Below, one piece after another: positions 48,172 to 55,886 of a DNA stretch of 64,000 nt (its first letter is position 1; the number at the start of each line of letters is the position of its first letter). The stretch is taken from positions 62,001 through 126,000 of the forward strand of contig NZ_JACSPP010000002.1 of assembly GCF_014837065.1 (NCBI RefSeq), given 5' to 3'. This DNA comes from Phocaeicola intestinalis. GTDB lineage: Bacteria; Bacteroidota; Bacteroidia; Bacteroidales; Bacteroidaceae. The notes beneath the pieces were generated by a model. It had not been told where the DNA came from, made no database searches, and worked only from the letters and a program-made list of their open reading frames with translations. A program made the translations under genes and the position numbers.

Positions 48172-48300
48172 GGTATAACGCAAATAGCCAATGTAGGGGC
48201 GTATCGCATACGCCCGGATGCACCAACTTACCCACGTGGACGCTTTCGGGCGTATGCGATACGCCCCTACAAGCAATTTGGCAAAATGAGGACATTCATT
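48172..48300. repeat. TGAATATCCGCA-type double-hairpin element, copy B (left end degraded)
   Basis: Same inner inverted pair (GTAGGGGCGTATCGCATACG at about 48193 and its complement at about 48250-48271) and right end TGAGGACATTCATT (48287-48300); the outer left end is no longer recognisable. Same orientation as copy A. Confidence 0.8.
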
Positions 48301-48350
48301 TAACAATTTATTTTCGAAAGGAAGACAATCGGTTTTCAGATGTCTCCTTT

Positions 48351-48442
48351 TTACGTTCTCCAATTGGAAACCGTACGTTTTTGATATCAAAACCGTATGT
48401 TCTCCAATTGAAAACCGTACGGTTTCCAATTGGAGAACGTAA
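48351..48442. repeat. Perfect 27-bp inverted repeat with a third, internal copy
   Basis: 48351-48377 and 48416-48442 are exact inverted copies (TTACGTTCTCCAATTGGAAA and on). Inside, 48397-48420 is a further copy (TGTTCTCCAATTGAAAACCG) in the same direction as the left arm, next to a TTTTTGATATCAAAA palindrome. Stem pairing weakly continues outwards. No known element is recognised; the 48301-48600 gap holds no convincing gene. Confidence 0.85.
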
Positions 48443-48601
48443 AAGGGAGATGCCCGAAACAACAATAGGAGGCTTCCGCAAAGGCAATGGCATCCTTCCG
48501 AATATGCTTTGCACAAAAAGAAAGCGTCGCAAAACATGCTTCCGCATGCCTGCGACGCCTCTCGCTTTATACACCTTTAAACAAAATGAACTTTAGTTCC
48601 T

Positions 48602-49270
48602 TTATTTGCGCGCTTCGGCAATATAGCCTAACGCTTCCTTACACTTATCGGTAATGTAAGCCCAGTCTTCTGCCGCTACCTTATCCTTCGGGAAGAGCTT
48701 CGAGCCCATACCTACGCAGAACACACCAGCCTTGATCCATGAAGTCAGGTTTTCCTGGGTAGGCTCTACACCGCCGGTCACCATCAGTTTCGACCACGGC
48801 ATCGGAGCCAACATGCCTTTTACCAACTTCGGACCCAATACATCGCCGGGGAATACCTTGCACAGGTCGCAGCCTACTTCTTGTGCAAAACCTACTTCGG
48901 ACACGCTTCCGCATCCCGGAGTGTAAGCTACCAAACGGCGGTTGCATACCTTAGCGATTTCGGGATTGAACAACGGGCCTACCACAAAGTTGGCTCCCAA
49001 CTGGATATAAAGCGCAGCCGTAGCAGGGTCTACTACAGAGCCTACGCCCATCGCCATTTCAGGACATTCCTTAGCGGCGAACTTCACTACTTCGGCAAAT
49101 ACCTCGTGAGCGAAGTCACCACGGTTTGTAAACTCGAAAGCACGCACGCCGCCATCATAGCAAGCCTTAACCACTTTCTTTGCCACTTCTGCGTCTTTAT
49201 GGTAGAACACAGGCACCATGCCGGTTGAACCGATTTTGTTCAACACAGCTATCTTATCAAATTTTGCCAC
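48602..49270 (-). CDS. eda: KDPG/KHG aldolase
   Basis: 222 residues, the standard size. It splits 2-keto-3-deoxy-6-phosphogluconate to pyruvate and glyceraldehyde 3-phosphate, the last step of hexuronate breakdown. Motifs: [14 protein letters not shown] (catalytic Glu region), [36 protein letters not shown] and [20 protein letters not shown] with the Schiff-base lysine in CKVFP. It follows kdgK by 101 bp (containing a perfect inverted repeat) and is divergent from a LacI-type regulator and uxaA. Confidence 0.96.
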   Translation of the reverse strand: MAKFDKIAVLNKIGSTGMVPVFYHKDAEVAKKVVKACYDGGVRAFEFTNRGDFAHEVFAEVVKFAAKECPEMAMGVGSVVDPATAALYIQLGANFVVGPLFNPEIAKVCNRRLVAYTPGCGSVSEVGFAQEVGCDLCKVFPGDVLGPKLVKGMLAPMPWSKLMVTGGVEPTQENLTSWIKAGVFCVGMGSKLFPKDKVAAEDWAYITDKCKEALGYIAEARK

Positions 49271-49300
49271 AATTTAAAGTTTTAAGTTTATGAAATTTCT

Positions 49301-49360
49301 CACCACAGATTACACAGATTATTTTAAAATCAAATGAACCTATCTGTGTAATCTGTGGTG
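49301..49360. repeat. Perfect 19-bp inverted repeat (CACCACAGATTACACAGAT)
   Basis: Arms 49301-49319 and 49342-49360 are exact inverted copies around a 22-bp AT-rich loop, between kdgK and eda. In RNA it would form a strong hairpin inside the operon. The same word flanks 54887-55191 and occurs alone at 861-879. Confidence 0.85.
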
Positions 49361-49371
49361 AATAAAAAGAT

Positions 49372-50394
49372 TTAGCGTTGTACGCGACCGCTTGCATCAC
49401 CGCCAGCCAGTGCTTCTACCTCTTCTACCGAAACAAGGTTGAAGTCACCGTTGATGGTATGTTTCAATGCAGAAGCAGCTACGGCAAATTCCAATGCCTC
49501 GCCTTGATTCGGCTTCGTCAGCAGACCGTGGATGATACCGCCTGAGAATGAGTCGCCGCCACCTACACGGTCGATAATGGGGTTGATGTCGTAACGCTTC
49601 GATGTATAGAACTCTTCACCGTTATAAATCATTGCTTTCCAGCCATTGTGAGTAGCCGAGAACGATTCACGCAAGGTAGAGATAACATACTTGAATCCGA
49701 ATTCTTTCGCCATGACAGTGAAAATGCCTTTGTAGCCTTCCGCATCGGTCTTTCCGCCTTCTACATCAGCATCGGGCTTGAATCCCAGGCAGAGTTCCGC
49801 ATCTTCTTCGTTTCCGATGCAAACATCCACGTATTGCATCAACGGGCGCATGATAGACTGGGCTTTTTCCTTGGTCCACAATTTCTTACGGAAGTTCAAG
49901 TCTACAGATACCGTTACTCCGTGACGCTTGGCAGCCTCGCAAGCCAATTTGGTCAGTTCTGCAGCTTTATCGGAAATAGCCGGCGTGATACCCGACCAAT
50001 GGAACCAGTCAGCACCTTCCATGATAGCATCAAAGTCGAAGTCAGAAGGATCAGCTTCAGCGATAGCTGAGTGTGCACGGTCGTAAATCACTTTACTCGG
50101 GCGCATAGAAGCACCTGTTTCAAGATAATAAATACCCAGACGGTCACCGCCACGGGCAATATAATCGGTCTTGACACCATATTTGCGCAAAGCGTTGAGG
50201 GCACATTGTCCGATTTCATGCTTCGGCAATTTGGTTACAAAATAAGCATCATGTCCATAATTGGCACAGCTGACAGCTACATTCGCTTCGCCGCCACCAT
50301 ACACTACATCGAAACTATCCGACTGTACGAACCGCGTATTGCCCGGCGTAGACAGCCGCAACATAATCTCGCCTAAAGTAACAATTTTTCCCAT
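49372..50394 (-). CDS. kdgK: PfkB-family sugar kinase, probably 2-keto-3-deoxygluconate kinase
   Basis: 340 residues. Ribokinase fold with MGKIVTLGEIMLRLSTPGNT, the glycine pair in YGGGEANVAVSCANYGHDA, VDLNFRKKLW and the anion-hole/catalytic motif DRVGGGDSFSGGIIHGLL. In context with eda and uxaA it should phosphorylate 2-keto-3-deoxygluconate, joining altronate dehydration to KDPG cleavage. It has its own divergent promoter box facing the LacI gene. Confidence 0.9.
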   Translation of the reverse strand: MGKIVTLGEIMLRLSTPGNTRFVQSDSFDVVYGGGEANVAVSCANYGHDAYFVTKLPKHEIGQCALNALRKYGVKTDYIARGGDRLGIYYLETGASMRPSKVIYDRAHSAIAEADPSDFDFDAIMEGADWFHWSGITPAISDKAAELTKLACEAAKRHGVTVSVDLNFRKKLWTKEKAQSIMRPLMQYVDVCIGNEEDAELCLGFKPDADVEGGKTDAEGYKGIFTVMAKEFGFKYVISTLRESFSATHNGWKAMIYNGEEFYTSKRYDINPIIDRVGGGDSFSGGIIHGLLTKPNQGEALEFAVAASALKHTINGDFNLVSVEEVEALAGGDASGRVQR

Positions 50395-50489
50395 TGCTAA
50401 TAATTTTTATATCGTTTATACTTCTTGTTTGATTAAATTCCATACTTTCCACATAAAGGAAAACATTTATCCGCTCTGTGTACGCACAC

Positions 50490-50497
50490 AAAGGTAC
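50490..50497 (-). promoter_or_regulatory. -7 box (TACCTTTG) for kdgK-eda
   Basis: Minus-strand TACCTTTG, 96 bp before the kdgK ATG, with a TTTGG at about 50516-50520 as a possible -33 element at the usual spacing. It lies 30 bp from the divergent regulator promoter. Confidence 0.6.
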
Positions 50498-50527
50498 GAT
50501 TTATTTTTTAAATACCAAAAAAAGTAA

Positions 50528-50535
50528 TATATTTG
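50528..50535 (+). promoter_or_regulatory. -7 box (TATATTTG) for the LacI-type regulator
   Basis: TATATTTG, immediately followed by the palindrome TATCGATA (50536-50543) at the expected transcription start. The palindrome is short but well placed for an autoregulatory operator. Confidence 0.5.
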
Positions 50536-50602
50536 TATCGATATTTTTTCAACACACACATTAAACCATCTTTTAAAACACATTTTATTAAGGTATAGAG
50601 AC

Positions 50603-51685
50603 ATGGACAAACAAGCAGAACGAATCCGAATCAAAGACATAGCCCATCTGGCAGGGGTATCAGTAGGCACGGTCGACCGTGTGCTTCACGGACGCAGCGG
50701 AGTATCTGAAGCCAGCCGGAAAAAAGTAGAAAATATCCTGAAACAACTAGACTACCAGCCGAATATGTATGCCAGCGCACTGGCATCGAACAAGAAATAC
50801 GTCTTTGCCTGCCTGCTGCCCCAACATACAGCAGGAGAATACTGGACGTATGTAGAAAACGGGATGAAACGTGCTATCAAGGCATTCTCGGATTTCAATA
50901 TATCACTGGTAAGCGGATACTACGACCAATACATGCCAGGCGACTTCAGGCGGGCAGGAGAAAAACTGCTGGAAGAGGCTCCCGACGGACTGGTCATCTC
51001 TCCTACCATCGAATCGGAAACTACCGGATTTGCCGGCGAGCTGCAGGCACGTTCTATACCTTATATATTTATAGACTCGAACATCCCAAGCCTCAAACCG
51101 CTTGCCTTTTACGGGCAACATGCCAAACAAAGCGGATACTTTGCCGCACGCATCATGAAAATGCTGATGCAAGACCAAACCGAACTGGTAATATTCCGCC
51201 AGATAAACGAAGGCAGGCTGGGTTCGAACCAGCAGCTGCATCGCGAAGAAGGATTTTACAGCTATATGAAAGAACATCATCCCAACCTGACAATGCTGGA
51301 ACTGAACCTGTATGCCAAACGACCGGGCGAGGATGAAACGTTGCTGAATGACTTCTTCCGGGAACATCCGGAACTGTCCTATGGCATTACATTCAACTCG
51401 AAAGCATATATCATTGGCGAATACATGGAAAAGCAGCACCGGAAAAACTTTCACCTGATGGGATATGACCTGTTGGAGCGTAATGTCAACTGCCTGAGAA
51501 AAGGCAGTATCGACTTTATTATCGCCCAGCAACCCTCACTTCAAGGCTATAACAGCATTGCAAGCCTGTGCGACCATTTAATCCTGAAGAAAACTATCAA
51601 AGAATGCAACTATATGCCCATCAATTTCCTTTCGATAGAAAACATCGACTTCTATCTGGACATGCACCGGAACAATCATAACTAA
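50603..51685 (+). CDS. LacI-family transcriptional regulator of the hexuronate genes
   Basis: 360 residues. N-terminal HTH and hinge (RIKDIAHLAGVSVGTVDRVL, HGRSGVSEASRKKVENILKQ) followed by a periplasmic-binding-protein-like effector domain (about 70-355: YVFACLLPQHTAGEYWTYVE). Cytosolic repressor or activator. It is divergent from kdgK-eda and is followed by uxaA, so it most likely controls both in response to a hexuronate intermediate. Confidence 0.93.
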   Translation: MDKQAERIRIKDIAHLAGVSVGTVDRVLHGRSGVSEASRKKVENILKQLDYQPNMYASALASNKKYVFACLLPQHTAGEYWTYVENGMKRAIKAFSDFNISLVSGYYDQYMPGDFRRAGEKLLEEAPDGLVISPTIESETTGFAGELQARSIPYIFIDSNIPSLKPLAFYGQHAKQSGYFAARIMKMLMQDQTELVIFRQINEGRLGSNQQLHREEGFYSYMKEHHPNLTMLELNLYAKRPGEDETLLNDFFREHPELSYGITFNSKAYIIGEYMEKQHRKNFHLMGYDLLERNVNCLRKGSIDFIIAQQPSLQGYNSIASLCDHLILKKTIKECNYMPINFLSIENIDFYLDMHRNNHN

Positions 51686-51698
51686 CCTTTAGTTCTTG

Positions 51699-51786
51699 AG
51701 TCTGTGACTTCTTACGTTCTTCATAACAGAAACCCACAAACTCAAAAACTTAAAAACTTAAAAACTCAAAAACTCAAAAACCCAAT
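51699..51786. repeat. AAACTCAAAAACTTAA word array with weak inverse arm
   Basis: 51735-51786 repeats AAACTCAAA/AAACTTAAA five to six times up to the uxaA start; 51690-51722 (AGTTCTTGAGTCTGTGACTT) is a loose inverse counterpart. It fills the gap between the regulator and uxaA. Confidence 0.65.
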
Positions 51787-51791
51787 TATTT

Positions 51792-53282
51792 ATGGAAACA
51801 ACTTATTTGAAAATCAACCCTGCCGACAATGTAGCCGTTGCAATCACCCCGTTGAAATCAGGCGAAACCATTACCGTAGACGGTCAGGACATCGTGCTGA
51901 AAACAGACATTCCCGCCGGACACAAGGTGACACTGACGGACTTTAATGAAGGCGACAACATCATCAAATACGGATATCCCATCGGACACGCCACAAAGCA
52001 CGTACCGCAAGGAAGCTGGATTTCGGAAAAGGAAATCAAGACCAACCTTGCCGGATTGCTGGAATACACGTACCAGCCGGCCGAAGTAGCGCTAGACATC
52101 CCCTACGAAAACCGTACATTCAAAGGTTACCGGCGTAAAAACGGTGACGTGGGCATCCGTAACGAGATATGGATTATTCCGACCGTGGGCTGCGTGAACG
52201 GTATCGTAAACCAACTTGCCGAAACCTTGCGCCGGGAAACAAACGAGGAAGGCATTGATGCCATCGTAGCTTTCCCCCACAACTATGGCTGCTCGCAACT
52301 GGGAGATGACCACGAAAACACCAAGAAAATCTTGCGCGACATGGTGCTTCACCCCAATGCCGGAGCCGTACTGGTAGTAGGACTGGGATGTGAAAACAAC
52401 CAGCCGGACATCTTCCGTGAATTTATCGGTACGTATAATGAAGAGCGCATCAAATTTATGGTAGCACAGAAAGTGGACGACGAACTGGAAGAAGGCATGA
52501 AGATTCTGCGGGACCTGTATGCCAAATGCAAGCAGGATGTCCGCACCGATGTCCCACTCTCGGAACTGCGCGTAGGACTAAAATGTGGAGGCTCGGACGG
52601 ATTCTCGGGCATTACAGCCAATCCGCTGCTGGGCATGTTCTCTGACTACCTCATCGCACAAGGCGGCACTTCTGTCCTGACCGAAGTACCGGAAATGTTC
52701 GGCGCCGAAACCATCCTGATGAACCGCTGTAAAACTCCGGAACTGTTCGAACAGACCGTACACCTGATAAATGACTTCAAAGAATACTTTTTGTCACACG
52801 GCGAACCTGTAGGCGAAAATCCATCTCCAGGAAACAAGGCTGGAGGCATTTCCACTCTGGAAGAAAAAGCTTTGGGATGCACACAAAAGTGCGGAAAGAG
52901 TTATGTGTCGGGGGTATTGCCTTACGGCGAACGCTTGCAGACGAAAGGCTTAAGCTTACTGTCGGCACCAGGCAACGACTTAGTAGCAGCTACAGCTCTG
53001 GCTTCATGCGGCTGCCACCTCGTACTCTTTACTACTGGACGCGGTACACCTTTCGGCACTTACGTCCCCACAATGAAAATATCCACCAATTCCCGCCTTG
53101 CTGCCCACAAGCCCGGATGGATTGACTTTAATGCTGGAGTAATCGTAGAAAACGAACCGATGGAAGTAACTTGCCGCCGTTTTACCGACTATGTCATCCA
53201 AGTGGCAAGCGGAGAATGGGTAAACAATGAAAAGAAAAACTACCGCGAAATAGCCATCTTCAAGACTGGAGTTACGCTATAA
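51792..53282 (+). CDS. uxaA: Altronate dehydratase
   Basis: 496 residues, same length as the E. coli enzyme. An N-terminal SAF domain (about 1-75: YLKINPADNVAVAITPLKSG) and the UxaA catalytic part with VGCVNGIVNQLAETLRRET, FPHNYGCSQLGDDHENTKKI, LKCGGSDGFSGITANPLLG and GRGTPFGTYVPTMKISTNS. It is an iron/manganese-dependent enzyme that dehydrates D-altronate to 2-keto-3-deoxygluconate, the substrate of kdgK. UxaC, UxaB and UxuAB genes are not in this window. Confidence 0.96.
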   Translation: METTYLKINPADNVAVAITPLKSGETITVDGQDIVLKTDIPAGHKVTLTDFNEGDNIIKYGYPIGHATKHVPQGSWISEKEIKTNLAGLLEYTYQPAEVALDIPYENRTFKGYRRKNGDVGIRNEIWIIPTVGCVNGIVNQLAETLRRETNEEGIDAIVAFPHNYGCSQLGDDHENTKKILRDMVLHPNAGAVLVVGLGCENNQPDIFREFIGTYNEERIKFMVAQKVDDELEEGMKILRDLYAKCKQDVRTDVPLSELRVGLKCGGSDGFSGITANPLLGMFSDYLIAQGGTSVLTEVPEMFGAETILMNRCKTPELFEQTVHLINDFKEYFLSHGEPVGENPSPGNKAGGISTLEEKALGCTQKCGKSYVSGVLPYGERLQTKGLSLLSAPGNDLVAATALASCGCHLVLFTTGRGTPFGTYVPTMKISTNSRLAAHKPGWIDFNAGVIVENEPMEVTCRRFTDYVIQVASGEWVNNEKKNYREIAIFKTGVTL

Positions 53283-53303
53283 GGAATGAAAAATAAAGCA
53301 ATG

Positions 53304-53348
53304 AAACAAATAACGGAGGGTGCAGAAGCATTGCTCCGTTATTTGTTT
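53304..53348 (+). terminator. Terminator of uxaA
   Basis: Perfect 15-bp arms AAACAAATAACGGAG (53304-53318) and complement (53334-53348) around a 15-base loop, 21 bases after the uxaA stop and directly abutting the next repeat element. Confidence 0.8.
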
Positions 53349-53513
53349 TGAATATCCGCAAACATCCCAATGGATGAAAAGGAGTCATGCCCGCTTCGCT
53401 CACAGAAGTTAAATGCCAATAGCCCTGCTATGGTTTCCATTAGTAAAAGTATTGGCTTCTAACTCCCTTTAACTCCCTGAAATAACTCCTTATTGGTGAA
53501 ATGCGGACATTCA
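53349..53513. repeat. TGAATATCCGCA-terminated element, copy D with a different interior
   Basis: Ends TGAATATCCGCA (53349-53360) and TGCGGACATTCA (53502-53513) pair with one mismatch, and the left end continues AACATCCCA as in copy A. The 140-bp interior has no GGGCGTAT palindromes; it holds CATGCCCGCTTCGCTCACAG and TTAACTCCCTTTAACTCCCT stretches instead. Confidence 0.75.
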
Positions 53514-53524
53514 TATAAAAATAT

Positions 53525-53532
53525 TATCTTTG
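53525..53532 (+). promoter_or_regulatory. -7 box (TATCTTTG) for the NhaC-type antiporter
   Basis: TATCTTTG, 32 bp before the ATG at 53565. The element end at 53513 lies 11 bp upstream, so the -33 region would fall inside the repeat element. Confidence 0.6.
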
Positions 53533-53564
53533 CACCAGCTTTCATTTTACAGATTTTTCGACTC

Positions 53565-54869
53565 ATGGACTATAACAAACTGACTCCCATTGTAAACAAG
53601 CCGAACGGATGGGCACTGATGCCGCTCGTCGTTTTTCTGTGCCTGTACCTGATAACCTCCATCATCGTCAACGACTTTTACAAAGTTCCCATAACCGTGG
53701 CGTTCCTGGTAGCTTCGGTTTATGCCGTCGCCACAACCAAAGGGCTTTCGCTGAACGACCGCATCCTGCAATACTCTTCGGGAGCCGCCAATACCAACAT
53801 CATGCTGATGATTTGGATATTTATCCTTGCCGGAGCCTTTGCCCAGTCGGCAAAAGCCATGGGAGCCATTGATGCTACCGTCAATCTTACCCTCTGGCTC
53901 CTTCCGGAAAACCTGTTGCTTGCCGGCGTATTTCTCGCCTCGTGCTTTATCTCGCTCTCCATCGGCACCTCGGTAGGCACCATTGTCGCCCTTGCTCCGG
54001 TAGCTGCAGGCATTGCCGCCAAGACCGACATCAGCATGGCGTTTATGACGGCAATCGTCGTTGGAGGGGCTTTCTTTGGTGACAATCTTTCTTTTATTTC
54101 CGATACCACCATTGCCGCGACACGCACCCAAGGCTGCGTGATGCGCGACAAGTTCCGTGTCAATTTTCTGATTGCTCTCCCGGCAGCCCTGCTGGTATTG
54201 ATATACTACATTGTATACGGAATGCAAACCGAAGCCCATCCCGACATCTCTCCCATCGAATGGGTGAAAATCATCCCCTACCTTATCGTGCTGGGGACTT
54301 CCATCGCCGGAATGAATGTCACACTGGTATTGCTCTTAGGCTTGCTGTCGACCGGCATCATCGGATGGGGATACGGCACATTCGACCTTTTCGGATGGTT
54401 TGGCGCAATGGGAGAAGGTGTACTGGGAATGGGGGAACTGATTATCATCACGCTGATGGCAGGCGGTATGCTGGAACTCATCCGGTTCAATGGAGGCATC
54501 GACTATATCCTGCACCGGCTGACCGAACGCATCAACAACAACCGGGGAGCCGAATTCAGCATTGCCGCCCTCGTCAGCCTTGCCAATTTCTGTACCGCCA
54601 ACAATACGATTGCCATCATCACAGTGGGTCCACTCGCCAGCCGCATAGCGGAAGAATACCGGGTAGACAAGCGGAAAAGTGCCAGCATACTCGACACATT
54701 CTCGTGCGTAATACAGGGCATTATCCCCTATGGGGCACAGATGCTGATTGCAGCCGGACTGACCCAATTGTCTCCACTCGACATTATTCCCTACCTTTAT
54801 TATCCGATGGCATTAGGAATATTCGCCATCCTAAGCATCGCATTCCGTTTCCCACGACGGTACTCCTGA
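53565..54869 (+). CDS. NhaC-family sodium/proton antiporter-like protein
   Basis: 434 residues from the ATG at 53565, with about eleven membrane helices. Conserved FISLSIGTSVGTIVALAPVA, FFGDNLSFISDTTIAATRTQ (the key Asp-containing helix), and FCTANNTIAIITVGPLASRI match the NhaC/ArsB-NhaD superfamily. Inner-membrane cation exchange is likely; some relatives move organic acids. An upstream extension would begin within the repeat element and was rejected. Confidence 0.88.
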   Translation: MDYNKLTPIVNKPNGWALMPLVVFLCLYLITSIIVNDFYKVPITVAFLVASVYAVATTKGLSLNDRILQYSSGAANTNIMLMIWIFILAGAFAQSAKAMGAIDATVNLTLWLLPENLLLAGVFLASCFISLSIGTSVGTIVALAPVAAGIAAKTDISMAFMTAIVVGGAFFGDNLSFISDTTIAATRTQGCVMRDKFRVNFLIALPAALLVLIYYIVYGMQTEAHPDISPIEWVKIIPYLIVLGTSIAGMNVTLVLLLGLLSTGIIGWGYGTFDLFGWFGAMGEGVLGMGELIIITLMAGGMLELIRFNGGIDYILHRLTERINNNRGAEFSIAALVSLANFCTANNTIAIITVGPLASRIAEEYRVDKRKSASILDTFSCVIQGIIPYGAQMLIAAGLTQLSPLDIIPYLYYPMALGIFAILSIAFRFPRRYS

Positions 54870-54886
54870 TGGAATATTATAAAAAG

Positions 54887-55191
54887 CACCACAGATTACA
54901 CGGATATTCAATTTTTCGATTTACGAAGTACGATTTTAGAAGCTGTTTTGAATTTCTCCAAAAAGTTTTTCTTGGCTTGATGTATCCGTTTTCGTGTGTG
55001 CTTTGGGCGATTTTTTGGTCCTTTCCGCTCCTGTTCTTCGTCAGATAGCCCGCTATCTTCCTCATCACAAAAGCGAAAATGCCTCAAAAACTCATCCCAA
55101 ATCAGCGCACGATAAATTCAAAACAGCTTCTTAATATCAAAAATAGTAAATTATCAAATCGTAAATTGATTAATCTGTGTAATCTGTGGTG
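54887..55191. repeat. Three nested inverted-repeat layers
   Basis: Outer arms CACCACAGATTACACGGAT (54887-54905) and its near-exact inverse (55173-55191). Middle arms of TTTTTCGATTTACGA type (about 54912-54936) and AATCGTAAATT (about 55157-55167). Inner element 54936-55135 with 19-20-bp ends TTAGAAGCTGTTTTGAATTT and the inverse AAATTCAAAACAGCTTCTTA (55115-55134). The inner 160-bp interior has no gene and could be a remnant of an insertion sequence. Confidence 0.8.
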
Positions 55192-55199
55192 AAAAAGCG

Positions 55200-55802
55200 T
55201 CAACGCGCTGCCGTGGCATTGCTGAATGCACTGGTCACCTCATCGAAGAAAACCGGGTCGGGATTTGCCTGAAGCAACTGCATCATCAAATCATATACAT
55301 CGGCATGGCTGTCCAATTTCATCGCCATCTGCAAATCGGCCAATGACTCTTCATACTTGCCGTTGTTCATATAAACTTCTGCACGTGCCTTATAGTTTTC
55401 CACATCCGAAGGAGTCAGGCGGATAGCCTCATCCAAATCGTCTTCCGCTTCGGCGTATGCCTTGGCATTCATCAGCAGCATGCCTCGCGTATAATACGCA
55501 AACGCACGATACTCGGTATCCGCTTCGGGTATAAAGCGTAAGCTTTCGTTTACTGCATGGAAAGCCAACTTAGCATCTCCGCAAAAATTACAGACCAAAG
55601 CCATATAGCAATGGGCATAGCCATTCTCCGGATTGGCGTTCAGTTCGTTAGTCAGATAAGTATAAGCCTGTTCGATATTACCTTCGTTCAAAGCCTCTAC
55701 CCCTTTTTGATAATCGGCCGTAACCGGACGCTCGAAACCTTTTGCAAAAAGGGAATTTACCGCCAGCAGCCCGCAAATCAATGTTATAATCAGTGTCTTC
55801 AT
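55200..55802 (-). CDS. Periplasmic tetratricopeptide-repeat protein
   Basis: 200 residues. Signal peptide MKTLIITLICGLLAVNSLFA with likely cleavage before KG. Four to five TPR units follow (about 30-190: YQKGVEALNEGNIEQAYTYL, AYYTRGMLLMNAKAYAEAED, YKARAEVYMNNGKYEESLAD). A protein-interaction scaffold in the periplasm; partner unknown. It appears monocistronic. Confidence 0.88.
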   Translation of the reverse strand: MKTLIITLICGLLAVNSLFAKGFERPVTADYQKGVEALNEGNIEQAYTYLTNELNANPENGYAHCYMALVCNFCGDAKLAFHAVNESLRFIPEADTEYRAFAYYTRGMLLMNAKAYAEAEDDLDEAIRLTPSDVENYKARAEVYMNNGKYEESLADLQMAMKLDSHADVYDLMMQLLQANPDPVFFDEVTSAFSNATAAR

Positions 55803-55886
55803 GATACCATTAGGTTGTTTTTGATTGTTGGCTGCGAAATTACAAGCTTTTCTCCGAACAACAAATACCTTTTTTTATGTTCTGCA

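Noticed and set aside
48378-48415. Classical Bacteroides invertible promoter
   Set aside because: The segment between arms is only 38 bp, no -7 box is inside, and no invertase gene is nearby; kept only as an unexplained inverted repeat.
48109-48574. Two overlapping minus-strand open frames of 142 and 88 codons
   Set aside because: They run through copy B and the 27-bp inverted repeat and translate repeat words; no start context or family.
54936-55135. A complete insertion sequence
   Set aside because: The ends are inverted repeats, but the 160-bp interior cannot encode a transposase; at most a MITE or remnant.
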